A DNA stretch of 12,119 nt from Acidimicrobiaceae bacterium (GTDB taxonomy: Bacteria > Actinomycetota > Acidimicrobiia > Acidimicrobiales > UBA8190): positions 19,819 to 31,937 of the forward strand of contig DMNK01000162.1 of the NCBI GenBank assembly GCA_003453695.1, written 5' to 3'. The first letter of the stretch is position 1. The number at the start of each line of letters is the position of its first letter. The position numbers were made by a program, and so were the translations under genes. Below, one piece after another: positions 6,321 through 12,119 of this stretch. The notes under the pieces are model-generated. The model saw nothing but the letters and a program-made list of their open reading frames with translations. It ran no database searches and was not told the DNA's origin.

Positions 6321-8921
6321 TCAGCCGTCTCGCAAACGGTCGGTGCCCGCTCGCAACTCTCGGCCCATGGTGGCGGCGAGCCGGGTGGCCAGCGCCAGGT
6401 TCACCCCGAGGCGCTCCACGCTCTGGTCCACCCCTCGTTGTCCTCCGGGGACGGGATGGGTGGCCAAGAAGGTCCGCACCCGCTCCACGTGGGCCGCTTC
6501 ACGGCACATGAGGCGGACGCCCTCGAGCATGCGCGGGAAGATGTTGGGGGGAAAGCGCGCCTGCAGCTCGTCCCACGACTCCTCCACCCGTGCCCACGTG
6601 GCCGGGCCGGCCAACCGGTTGGTGAGGAGGTGGTAGATGACGAAAGGCCCGTCCTGGGTGCGCGCCTCGGTGGTGGCGATCTGAAAGGCGCGTTCGGCCA
6701 GGGCCGGGTCCTCGAAGCCGGCCAGCCCCTGGAGGTAGCGGATGGCCTCTTGGGGACTGTCCGAGTCGTGGTAGCGCCGGAGGAAGAGCTCGAACTCCGC
6801 GGCGCCACCCGCTCGCGCCACCACGGCCAGGATGGCCGGGGTGAGGTCGGGGTCGAGGGCGGCACCGTCGCTCGTGGCGGCGGCGTGGCGGGCCAGGCAT
6901 TCGCCCTGCACCACGTCGTCGGCTCCGACCGTCCCGAGCAGGCGCAGCAGCTCTCCGCGCAACGTGGTGGTGCGCTCCCCGTCGTCGGGCCGGCGTTCCC
7001 ACCCCAGTGCCGAGAAGGCCGGCCGCACGAGAGCCCCGGTGTAGCCGGCCACCAGGGACCGGCCGTCGTCGGGGGCGACGTGGTCCAAGAAGTCCAGCGC
7101 ACCGCTGACCGGACGCCACACCCCGGGCTCGGGATCCTGCCGCAGGGCCTCGGCCAGGCGGAGCACGTCGCTCAGCTCGGCCCGCCCCGCCACCAGCGCC
7201 GCCCAGGTGTCCGAAAGCAGGTTGTAGCGCTCGAGCGTCTCGAGGGTCCCCACCACAGCGGTCAGCTGCTCGAGCAGAACCGGGTCGTAGCTGACGCGGT
7301 AGAAGCCCCAGCCGCCGGCGTTGACGACGACCGGGCCGTCGCCCGTCTCCACGGTGACGGGCTCGTTCTCGAGGAGCCGGCGCTCCAGGCCGCCGTCGCC
7401 GCTGGGGCCGACGGGGCGCACCAGCACGGGCACGCTCCAGCTCCTGGCCATGTCGCTCGTGTCGCCCGGCGCCTGGTAGGAGAACGGTGACTGCCGCACG
7501 GTGAGGCGCGCCCCCTCACGGCGGGCCTGCACCTGGGGAAAGCCACCCTGGAAGATCCAGCTGTCCATGATGCGGCGCACCGGCTCCTGGCTCGATCGCT
7601 CGATGGCGTCCCACAGGTCGGTGGTCTCGGTGTTGCCCAGCTGGTGCTCGGCCAGGTACCGGCGGATGCCTGCCTGGAAGGCGCCGGGTGGCAGGTAGCG
7701 CTCCAGCATGCGCAGCACGCCGGCCCCCTTCTGGTAGGTGAGCACGTCGAACATCTCCTGGGCGTCGTCGGGCGACCCCACCGGGTACTCGACGGGCCGG
7801 GTGCTGTGCAGGGCGTCCACCGACATGGCCGAGTCCCGCTCGACGCCGAAGGTCACCCAGCGCTCCCATTCGGGGCGGAAGGCGTCCACGGCCAGCAGCT
7901 CCATGAGGCTGGCGAAGGCCTCGTTGAGCCAGATCCCGTTCCACCACTTCATCGTCACCAGGTCGCCGAACCACATGTGGGCGATCTCGTGCGCCACGAC
8001 GTCGGCGACCCGTTCACGATCGACGCGCGCGGCGCGCTGGGGGTCGACCAGCAACGTCGTCTCCCGGAAGACCACACAGCCCAGGTTCTCCATGGCGCCG
8101 AAGGCGAAGTCGGGCACCGCCACCAAGTCGAGCTTCAGTCCCGGATAGGGCAGTCCGAACCATGCCGTGAAGAACCGCAGCGCATGGGCGGCGACCTCCA
8201 GGGCGAAGCCGGTGAGCTCGCCTCGCCCCGGCACGTGCACGACGCGCACCGGGATGCCGTCCACGTCGACGGGATCGGTCGCCTCGAGGCGCCCCACCAC
8301 CAGGGCCACCAGGTAGGTGGACATGGGGATCGTGTCGGCGAACTGCATGGTCCTGCCCCGGCCCGCCAGGGGCTCCTCCGAAACCACGGGCGTGTTGGAG
8401 AAGGCGGCGAGCCCCTCGGGGACGTCCACCGCCAGCGAGAACACCGCCTTGCGGTCGGGCTCGTCGAAGCACGGAAAGGCACGGCGGGCGTCGCTGGCCT
8501 CGAACTGGGTCACCGCCAGCGTCTGGCGCTGTCCGTCGGCGTCGGTGAACGTCGACTTGTACAGCCCCCGCAGCTGCTCGAGGAGCTTGCCAGCGAAGGC
8601 GAGCTCGATGCGCATCGGCCCCGGCTCCAGCCTGCGAGAAAGCGCCAGCACGATGCGGTCGTCGTGGTCGGGGTCCGCCCGCACCGTCACCTCTTCGGCG
8701 CCGGCACCATCCGTCACCTTCGCCCAGGTGACCGACAGCTCCTGGGCGTGCATGACCACGCGGGAGCTCTCTCCGGTCGCTTCGGCGTCGATGGACAGCG
8801 TTCCCGAGAACATCTCGGTCTCGAGGTCGGGGCGGAGGTGCAGCTGGTAGCGCCGGGGCGCGACGTCGACGGGCAGGCGGTGCGGTGAGGACGCGTCCTC
8901 CGAGCGGGCCCTGTCGGTCAT
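6321..8921 (-). CDS. pepN: Aminopeptidase N (M1 family zinc metallopeptidase)
   Basis: An 866-residue cytosolic enzyme that removes N-terminal residues from peptides. The N-terminal beta domain contains VTQFEASDARRAFPCFDEPDRKAVF (137-161). The catalytic domain has the exopeptidase motif GAMEN (275-279), which binds the substrate amino terminus, and the zinc site HEIAHMWFGDLV (H311, E312, H315) with the third ligand in WLNEAFA (E334), the HEXXH-18-E spacing. MFDVLTYQKGAGVLRMLE holds the transition-state tyrosine. The long C-terminal helical domain is ERAP1-like, and the total length is normal for actinobacterial PepN. The open frame extends to 9170, but that part is antisense to the kinase gene. 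ATG 8919-8921 is chosen because it immediately precedes the conserved start (PHRLPVDVAPRRYQLHLRPDL) and lies 7 nt after a TAGCCT -10 box, as expected for a leaderless mRNA. It leads the pepN-GDT1-methyltransferase operon and is divergent from the kinase. Confidence 0.96.
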   Translation of the reverse strand: MTDRARSEDASSPHRLPVDVAPRRYQLHLRPDLETEMFSGTLSIDAEATGESSRVVMHAQELSVTWAKVTDGAGAEEVTVRADPDHDDRIVLALSRRLEPGPMRIELAFAGKLLEQLRGLYKSTFTDADGQRQTLAVTQFEASDARRAFPCFDEPDRKAVFSLAVDVPEGLAAFSNTPVVSEEPLAGRGRTMQFADTIPMSTYLVALVVGRLEATDPVDVDGIPVRVVHVPGRGELTGFALEVAAHALRFFTAWFGLPYPGLKLDLVAVPDFAFGAMENLGCVVFRETTLLVDPQRAARVDRERVADVVAHEIAHMWFGDLVTMKWWNGIWLNEAFASLMELLAVDAFRPEWERWVTFGVERDSAMSVDALHSTRPVEYPVGSPDDAQEMFDVLTYQKGAGVLRMLERYLPPGAFQAGIRRYLAEHQLGNTETTDLWDAIERSSQEPVRRIMDSWIFQGGFPQVQARREGARLTVRQSPFSYQAPGDTSDMARSWSVPVLVRPVGPSGDGGLERRLLENEPVTVETGDGPVVVNAGGWGFYRVSYDPVLLEQLTAVVGTLETLERYNLLSDTWAALVAGRAELSDVLRLAEALRQDPEPGVWRPVSGALDFLDHVAPDDGRSLVAGYTGALVRPAFSALGWERRPDDGERTTTLRGELLRLLGTVGADDVVQGECLARHAAATSDGAALDPDLTPAILAVVARAGGAAEFELFLRRYHDSDSPQEAIRYLQGLAGFEDPALAERAFQIATTEARTQDGPFVIYHLLTNRLAGPATWARVEESWDELQARFPPNIFPRMLEGVRLMCREAAHVERVRTFLATHPVPGGQRGVDQSVERLGVNLALATRLAATMGRELRAGTDRLRDG

Positions 8922-8928
8922 CCGGGCG

Positions 8929-8934
8929 AGGCTA
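8929..8934 (-). promoter_or_regulatory. Putative -10 box TAGCCT of pepN, leaderless start
   Basis: On the minus strand TAGCCT is followed by 7 nt and then the ATG of pepN, so transcription would begin at or next to the start codon. No Shine-Dalgarno is present between the box and the ATG, which agrees with a leaderless mRNA. No -35 consensus is seen; the expected -35 position coincides with the -10 box of the divergent kinase promoter. Confidence 0.5.
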
Positions 8935-8935
8935 C

Positions 8936-8947
8936 CCGCGGCCGCGG
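8936..8947. repeat. 12-bp perfect palindrome between divergent promoters
   Basis: CCGCGGCCGCGG reads the same on both strands and is centred at 8941/8942 in the 43-bp gap between pepN and the kinase, between their two outward-facing -10 boxes. It could be an operator, but GC-only palindromes arise easily in DNA of this composition. Confidence 0.4.
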
Positions 8948-8950
8948 CGG

Positions 8951-8956
8951 TAGGGT
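8951..8956 (+). promoter_or_regulatory. Putative -10 box TAGGGT of the PfkB kinase gene, leaderless start
   Basis: TAGGGT is followed by 8 nt and the GTG at 8965, the geometry of a leaderless actinobacterial mRNA. There is no Shine-Dalgarno in the 8 nt. No -35 consensus is visible; that position overlaps the pepN -10 box. Confidence 0.5.
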
Positions 8957-8964
8957 CGGGCGCC

Positions 8965-10065
8965 GTGTCCCCGGTCGCACCTCCGGCTGAACCCGACGCT
9001 GCCGCTCGCTCCTTCGGGGCTGGCGGCCCGGCCAGCGCGACCTTGGACGTCGTCGCCTTGGGCTCGGCGCTGGTCGACGTGCTGAGCCACGCCGCCGACG
9101 ACGACCTCGAACGACTCGAGCTCGCCAAGGGGTCCATGGCGCTCGTCGACTTGCGCCGCGCCGCGTCCATCTACCGCGCCATGGGGCCCGGCACCGAGGT
9201 GTCGGGAGGGTCGGCCGCCAACACCGCCGCCGGCGTGGCGGCCCTGGGAGGCTCGTCGGGGTACCTCGGCAAGGTGGCTGCGGACGAGCTCGGCGAGGTC
9301 TTCCTCCACGACCTGGCCGCCTGCGGGGTCGTCCTGGGGCGCATGCGGCCCGCCCCCGCCGACGAGTCGGTCGAGGACGGTGCCACCGGCCGCTGTCTCG
9401 TGCTCGTGACCCCGGACGGGGAGCGGACCATGGCCACCCATCTCGGCGTGGCGTCCACCTTGGGCCCCGACGACATCGACGAGTCGCTCGTGGCCCGGAC
9501 CGAGATCCTCTACGTCGAGGGCTACATGTGGGACCTGGGACCGGCCAAGGCCGCCATCCGCCGGGCCGTCGAGCTGGCCCACAGCGTCGACGCCCTGGTG
9601 GCCCTGTCGCTCTCCGATCCTTTCTGCGTCCGGCGCCATCAGCGCGAATTCCTGGGCTTGTTGCACGGCGAGGTGGACGTCCTCTTCGCCAACGAGGAGG
9701 AGGTGCGGCTGCTGTTCGGATCACCCGACTTCGATGCCGCCGTCGCCGCCTGTGAGGAGACCGGCGTGCTCTCGGCGCTGACGAGGGGATCGGCGGGATC
9801 GGTGGTGGTGGCCGCCGAAGGGGTGGCGGCGGTGGCCGCCGAGCCGGTCGGCGCCGTCGTCGACACCACCGGGGCCGGCGATCTCTACGCGGCCGGCTTC
9901 CTGTTCGGCCTGACCCACGGACAGGCGCCCCTCTCCTGCGCCCGGCTGGGAGGGTTGTGTGCCGCCGAGGTCATCTCGCATCTCGGTGCTCGCCCGCAAG
10001 GCGACCTGCGCCGTCTCGCCGCCGACGCCGGGTTGGCGGCGGTGCCCGAAGCCGACCGTGGCTGA
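8965..10065 (+). CDS. PfkB/ribokinase-family carbohydrate or nucleoside kinase (adenosine kinase-like)
   Basis: A 366-residue cytosolic kinase that should phosphorylate a sugar or nucleoside with ATP. It begins with about 25 low-complexity residues, then DVVALGSALVDVLS (28-41). The N-terminal PfkB signature is GGSAANTAAGVAALGG (81-96). The NEEE metal/phosphate region is FANEEEVRLLFG (241-252), and the C-terminal signature is DTTGAGDLYAAGFLFG (300-315), where GAGD forms the anion hole and D306 is the catalytic base. The pattern GSALVDVL...GGSAANTAAG fits the adenosine-kinase/ribokinase branch, but substrate cannot be fixed from motifs. The start is GTG 8965, placed 8 nt after a -10 box; the next in-frame Met is at residue 58, inside the fold, so it cannot be the start. 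It overlaps the downstream phosphodiesterase gene by 8 nt, indicating a two-gene operon. Confidence 0.93.
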   Translation: MSPVAPPAEPDAAARSFGAGGPASATLDVVALGSALVDVLSHAADDDLERLELAKGSMALVDLRRAASIYRAMGPGTEVSGGSAANTAAGVAALGGSSGYLGKVAADELGEVFLHDLAACGVVLGRMRPAPADESVEDGATGRCLVLVTPDGERTMATHLGVASTLGPDDIDESLVARTEILYVEGYMWDLGPAKAAIRRAVELAHSVDALVALSLSDPFCVRRHQREFLGLLHGEVDVLFANEEEVRLLFGSPDFDAAVAACEETGVLSALTRGSAGSVVVAAEGVAAVAAEPVGAVVDTTGAGDLYAAGFLFGLTHGQAPLSCARLGGLCAAEVISHLGARPQGDLRRLAADAGLAAVPEADRG

Positions 10066-10921
10066 CAACCCCTGGACCCGGCGGCGCGTCCTCTCCTACG
10101 CCCATCAGGGTGGGGCGTGGGAGGCGCCGTCGTCCACGCTGTTCGCCATCCGCCGGGCCTTGGGCCTGGGGGCGACCGGCATCGAGCTCGACGTGCACGC
10201 CACGGCCGACGGCGAGCTGGTGGTGTGCCACGACAAGACCGTCGACCGGACCACGAACGGGCACGGGCGCATCGCCGAGCTGACCCTGGCCGAGATCCGG
10301 TCCCTCGACAACGCCTACTGGTTCGTGCCCGGCGCCGACGTGACCCCCGGGCTCGAGCCCGACGCCTATCCGTATCGGGGCCGCGCCCCGGAGGACCGCG
10401 ACTTCGCGGTGGCGACCCTGTCGGAGGTGCTCGCGCTCATGGACCGCCACCCGCACGTGGCGCTCAACCTCGACATCAAGCAGACGGCACCGGCCGTGAA
10501 GCCCTACGAGGAGGCGTTGGCCCGTTTGCTGGCCGAGCACGACGGCACCGACCACGTGATCGTGGCCTCGTTCTTGGACGCTGCCACCGAAGCCTTCTCG
10601 GCGGTGGCCCCGAACATCGCCACGTCGGCGGGGACGGTGCAGACGGCGCTGTTCGTGCGGGCGGTGCGCATGGGCGAGCCACCACCGAAGCTCGGCCACG
10701 TGGCGTTGCAGGTGCCGGCCGTGTACCGGGGCGAGGTCGTGGTGGACGGCCAACTGGTGGAGGCGGCGCACGCCGCCGGGCTGGCCGTGCACGTGTGGAC
10801 GATCAACGACGAGCCCGCCATGGAGGCGCTCCTCGAGCTCGACGTGGACGGCATCATCACCGACCTGCCCGCAGTCCTCGTCCCGTTGACCGAAGCCCGG
10901 GGGATCGCCCTCGGGCGTTGA
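10058..10921 (+). CDS. Glycerophosphodiester phosphodiesterase-family protein with variant active-site motifs
   Basis: A 287-residue TIM-barrel protein without signal peptide, so probably cytosolic. Family elements in order: SYAHQGGAWEAPSSTLFAI (13-31), TGIELDVHATADGELVVCHDKTVDRTTNGHG (40-70), LSEVLALM (121-128), ALNLDIKQT (135-143), VHVWTIND (244-251) and DGIITDLP (264-271). The acid/base histidines H16 and H58 and the metal ligands E43 and D45 are kept. Three classical positions differ: HRG is HQG, PENT is PSST, and the E of the LEIK-type strand is D139. The barrel and catalytic pair support phosphodiesterase chemistry, but glycerophosphodiesters may not be the real substrate. The GTG at 10058 overlaps the kinase stop by 8 nt, with no strong Shine-Dalgarno, so translation is probably coupled. 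The kinase/phosphodiesterase pair could feed a salvage route; this is inference. Confidence 0.92.
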   Translation: MADNPWTRRRVLSYAHQGGAWEAPSSTLFAIRRALGLGATGIELDVHATADGELVVCHDKTVDRTTNGHGRIAELTLAEIRSLDNAYWFVPGADVTPGLEPDAYPYRGRAPEDRDFAVATLSEVLALMDRHPHVALNLDIKQTAPAVKPYEEALARLLAEHDGTDHVIVASFLDAATEAFSAVAPNIATSAGTVQTALFVRAVRMGEPPPKLGHVALQVPAVYRGEVVVDGQLVEAAHAAGLAVHVWTINDEPAMEALLELDVDGIITDLPAVLVPLTEARGIALGR

Positions 10922-10922
10922 C

Positions 10923-10946
10923 CGGCCACGCCTGCGGCTGGGGCCG
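10923..10946. terminator. Possible bidirectional hairpin between convergent genes
   Basis: CGGCC (10923-10927) pairs with GGCCG (10942-10946), and inside it GCC pairs with GGC around a TGC loop. It starts 2 nt after the phosphodiesterase stop and lies between two convergent genes, so it could stop transcription from both sides. There is no T-tract on either strand, which weakens the case, although U-less terminators are common in high-GC actinobacteria. Confidence 0.3.
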
Positions 10947-10988
10947 CTGGTGCCGCCGTGGCCGCTGTCGCCGGGGCCGCTGTCGCCG
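10942..10988. repeat. Three short in-phase GC-rich microrepeats
   Basis: Two exact 14-nt copies, GGCCGCTGTCGCCG at 10960-10973 and 10975-10988, and a copy with two mismatches at 10942-10955. Start-to-start distances are 18 and 15, both multiples of three. They fill the space between the phosphodiesterase stop and the bL37 stop. Read on the minus strand in the bL37 frame beyond its TGA they would give a Gly/Ser/Asp-rich repeat. Confidence 0.6.
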
Positions 10989-10990
10989 CC

Positions 10991-11074
10991 TCAGCCCCGC
11001 CCGGCGTTGGGACGCTTGCCGTGGTTGCCCTTCTTCTTGCTGCGGATCTTTCGCTTCACGGTGCGCTTGGACAC
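10991..11074 (-). CDS. bL37-like small ribosomal protein (27 aa)
   Basis: A 28-codon ORF, GTG 11072-11074 to TGA 10991-10993, gives a very basic 27-residue peptide starting MSKRTVKRK and ending with NHGKRPNA plus GRG. The K/R-rich head followed by NHGKRPN(A/S/T) is the pattern of bL37, a tiny large-subunit ribosomal protein known from mycobacterial 70S structures and found in Actinobacteria. Length is close to the usual 24 or so residues, with a slightly longer middle and three extra C-terminal residues. The GTG lies 8 nt after a TAGCCT -10 box with no Shine-Dalgarno, so the mRNA is probably leaderless. It is convergent with the phosphodiesterase and divergent from ychF, which also acts on the ribosome. 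At this length, automated gene callers may miss it. Confidence 0.82.
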   Translation of the reverse strand: MSKRTVKRKIRSKKKGNHGKRPNAGRG

Positions 11075-11082
11075 GGCCCGGC

Positions 11083-11088
11083 AGGCTA
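11083..11088 (-). promoter_or_regulatory. Putative -10 box TAGCCT of the bL37-like gene, leaderless start
   Basis: On the minus strand TAGCCT is followed by 8 nt and the GTG of the bL37-like ORF. The hexamer is identical to that of pepN, and the spacing matches the kinase promoter. No -35 consensus is visible 16-18 bp upstream. Confidence 0.5.
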
Positions 11089-11113
11089 GCGAACGCGGTC
11101 GTCTCCCCTCCAG

Positions 11114-11138
11114 ACGCCGTGGACGGCGTATTGACGCC
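11114..11138. repeat. Inverted-repeat cluster (operator candidate) between bL37 and ychF
   Basis: ACGCCGT (11114-11120), GG, ACGGCGT (11123-11129) is a perfect 7-2-7 inverted repeat. Its right arm can also pair with ACGCC at 11134-11138 across the ATTG loop, so two alternative dyads share one arm. It lies near the middle of the 101-bp divergent intergenic region, about 26 bp upstream of the bL37 -10 box and 33 bp upstream of the ychF -10 box, a plausible place for a regulator to act on either gene. Confidence 0.45.
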
Positions 11139-11162
11139 ATGGGTGGCGCACGGGGCGCCGAC

Positions 11163-11168
11163 TAGCGT
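11163..11168 (+). promoter_or_regulatory. Putative -10 box TAGCGT of ychF, leaderless start
   Basis: TAGCGT is followed by 7 nt (CGAGGGG) and the GTG of ychF at 11176. The purine run abuts the start codon, too close to serve as a Shine-Dalgarno, so a leaderless mRNA is more likely. A TTGACG at 11131-11136 looks like a -35 box but is 26 bp away, too far for normal spacing. Confidence 0.5.
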
Positions 11169-11175
11169 CGAGGGG

Positions 11176-12119
11176 GTGGAGCGTCTGGGGCTCGTCGGGC
11201 TGCCCAACGCCGGGAAGACGTCTCTGTTCAACGCCTTGACCGGCGCCGACGCGCCGGTGGCCTCGCATCCCTTCACCACCACCGAGACCTCGGTGGCGGT
11301 CGCCCCCATCCCCGACGCCAGGCTCGACGCCCTGGCGGAGATGAGCGCCAGCAAGAAGGTGGTGCGGGCCGGCGTGGAGGTGGTGGACATCGCAGGCTTG
11401 GTGGCCGGGTCGTCGACGGGCGAGGGCCTGGGCAACCGGTTCCTGGCCGGCATCCGGGAGGTGGACGCGCTGTGCCTCGTGCTGCGCGCCTTCGACGACG
11501 CCTCCGTGCCCGGCGAGACCGACCCCCTCGAGGCGCTCGGGACCCTCGAGCTGGAGCTGGTACTGGCCGACCTGGCCACGGTGGATGCGCAGATCGACAA
11601 GCGGCGCAAGGCGGCCCGCGCCGACAAGAGCCTGGCCGCCGAGGTGGAGGCGATGGAGCGGGCGCAGGTCGCCTTGCACGGTGGCACGCCGTTGTACCGG
11701 TCCGGGCTCGATCCCGACGACGCGCCCTTGCGCCGGGGGCTGTTCCTCCTCACCGACAAGCCCGTGCTCGTCGTCGTGAACGTGGCGGAAGGCCAGCTGG
11801 ACAAGGCCGACGCCCTGGCCGCCCCGGTGGCGGCCGAGCTCGAAGGACACGGCGAGACCCTGGCGGTGTGCGTACAGCTCGAAGCAGAGGCGGCGCGCCT
11901 CGAGCCCGCCGACCGCGACGAGCTGCTCCAGGGCCTCGGATTGGGGAGGGGCGCCCTGGCACGCGTGGCCTCTGCTGCCTACCAGCTCCTGGGTCGCAGC
12001 ATCTTCTTCACCACCGGTGACAAGGAGTCGCGTGCCTGGAGCTTCCGCACCGGCGCCACCGCCCCCGAGTGCGCCGGGGTCATCCACTCGGATCTGCAAC
12101 GCGGCTTCATCCGCGCCGA
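11176..12119 (+). CDS. ychF: Redox-regulated ATPase YchF (Obg-HflX superfamily), C-terminus cut by window edge
   Basis: The first 314 residues are visible, out of about 355-365 usual for the family, so only the end of the TGS domain is missing. The P-loop is GLPNAGKTSLFNAL (8-21), the G2 region is HPFTTTE (31-37), and G3 is VVDIAGLVAGSSTGEGLGNRFL (69-90), a typical YchF stretch. The G4 position reads VVNVAE (200-205) rather than NKxD, the feature that makes YchF prefer ATP over GTP. A helical coiled-coil insertion follows at about 128-168. FFTTGDKESRAWSFRTGATAPECAGVIHSDLQRGFIRA (277-314) is the TGS domain. YchF binds ribosomes and affects stress responses and translation. The start is GTG 11176, giving MERLGLVGLPNAGK, 7 nt after a -10 box. 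Divergent from the bL37-like ribosomal protein gene. Confidence 0.96.
   Translation, partial: MERLGLVGLPNAGKTSLFNALTGADAPVASHPFTTTETSVAVAPIPDARLDALAEMSASKKVVRAGVEVVDIAGLVAGSSTGEGLGNRFLAGIREVDALCLVLRAFDDASVPGETDPLEALGTLELELVLADLATVDAQIDKRRKAARADKSLAAEVEAMERAQVALHGGTPLYRSGLDPDDAPLRRGLFLLTDKPVLVVVNVAEGQLDKADALAAPVAAELEGHGETLAVCVQLEAEAARLEPADRDELLQGLGLGRGALARVASAAYQLLGRSIFFTTGDKESRAWSFRTGATAPECAGVIHSDLQRGFIRA

Noticed and set aside
7644..8888. 414-codon plus-strand open frame inside pepN
   Set aside because: Antisense to the catalytic domain of pepN, with no recognisable motif.
8922..9170. Upstream extension of the pepN frame by 83 codons
   Set aside because: The extension is Ser/Ala/Arg-rich, antisense to the kinase, and crosses the divergent promoter region. 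The conserved M1 N-terminus begins just after the ATG at 8921.
11131..11136. TTGACG as the -35 box of ychF
   Set aside because: The distance to the TAGCGT -10 box is 26 bp, and no -10-like hexamer lies at 16-18 bp.

Overview
The window is a GC-rich (roughly 70 %) chromosomal segment of an actinobacterium, possibly of the Acidimicrobiia type. Three things support this: the codon usage is dominated by G/C at third positions; there is a tiny basic protein ending NHGKRPNA..., the hallmark of the actinobacterial ribosomal protein bL37; and several genes start directly behind a TAGSST-type -10 box without a Shine-Dalgarno sequence. No mobile element, CRISPR array, rRNA or tRNA was seen. Coding density is high and most neighbours overlap or sit within a few bases.

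Layout. (1) Positions 1-1668, minus strand: a soluble PRC-barrel / MgtE-N / CBS protein is followed by the first 64 codons of an NRAMP-family divalent-metal transporter, a metal-homeostasis pair. (2) Positions 1792-5092, plus strand: a tightly overlapped three-gene operon encodes a GT4 glycosyltransferase, a class I SAM methyltransferase and an alpha/alpha-toroid protein of the kind databases often call prenyltransferase. It looks like a glycan- or glycolipid-modifying module, but its product cannot be read from sequence. (3) Positions 5058-8921, minus strand: pepN (M1 aminopeptidase), a TMEM165/GDT1-family cation transporter, and a second SAM methyltransferase whose 3' end overlaps the toroid gene tail to tail by 35 bp. 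(4) Positions 8965-10921, plus strand: a PfkB/ribokinase-family sugar or nucleoside kinase overlaps a glycerophosphodiester phosphodiesterase-like gene with altered active-site motifs. (5) Positions 10991-11074, minus strand: a 27-codon gene for a bL37-like ribosomal protein. (6) Positions 11176 to the right edge, plus strand: the conserved ATPase ychF, missing only its C-terminal tail.

The most noteworthy signals outside ordinary coding sequence are a recurring TAG(C/G)(C/G)T -10 box in front of five genes, four of them apparently leaderless; a 43-bp divergent pepN/kinase promoter with a 12-bp palindrome between its two -10 boxes; a perfect 7-2-7 inverted repeat midway between bL37 and ychF; and in-phase GC-rich microrepeats directly behind the bL37 stop codon. 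I do not see proof of a wholly new system. The best candidate for something under-described is the GT4/methyltransferase/toroid operon with its convergent methyltransferase.
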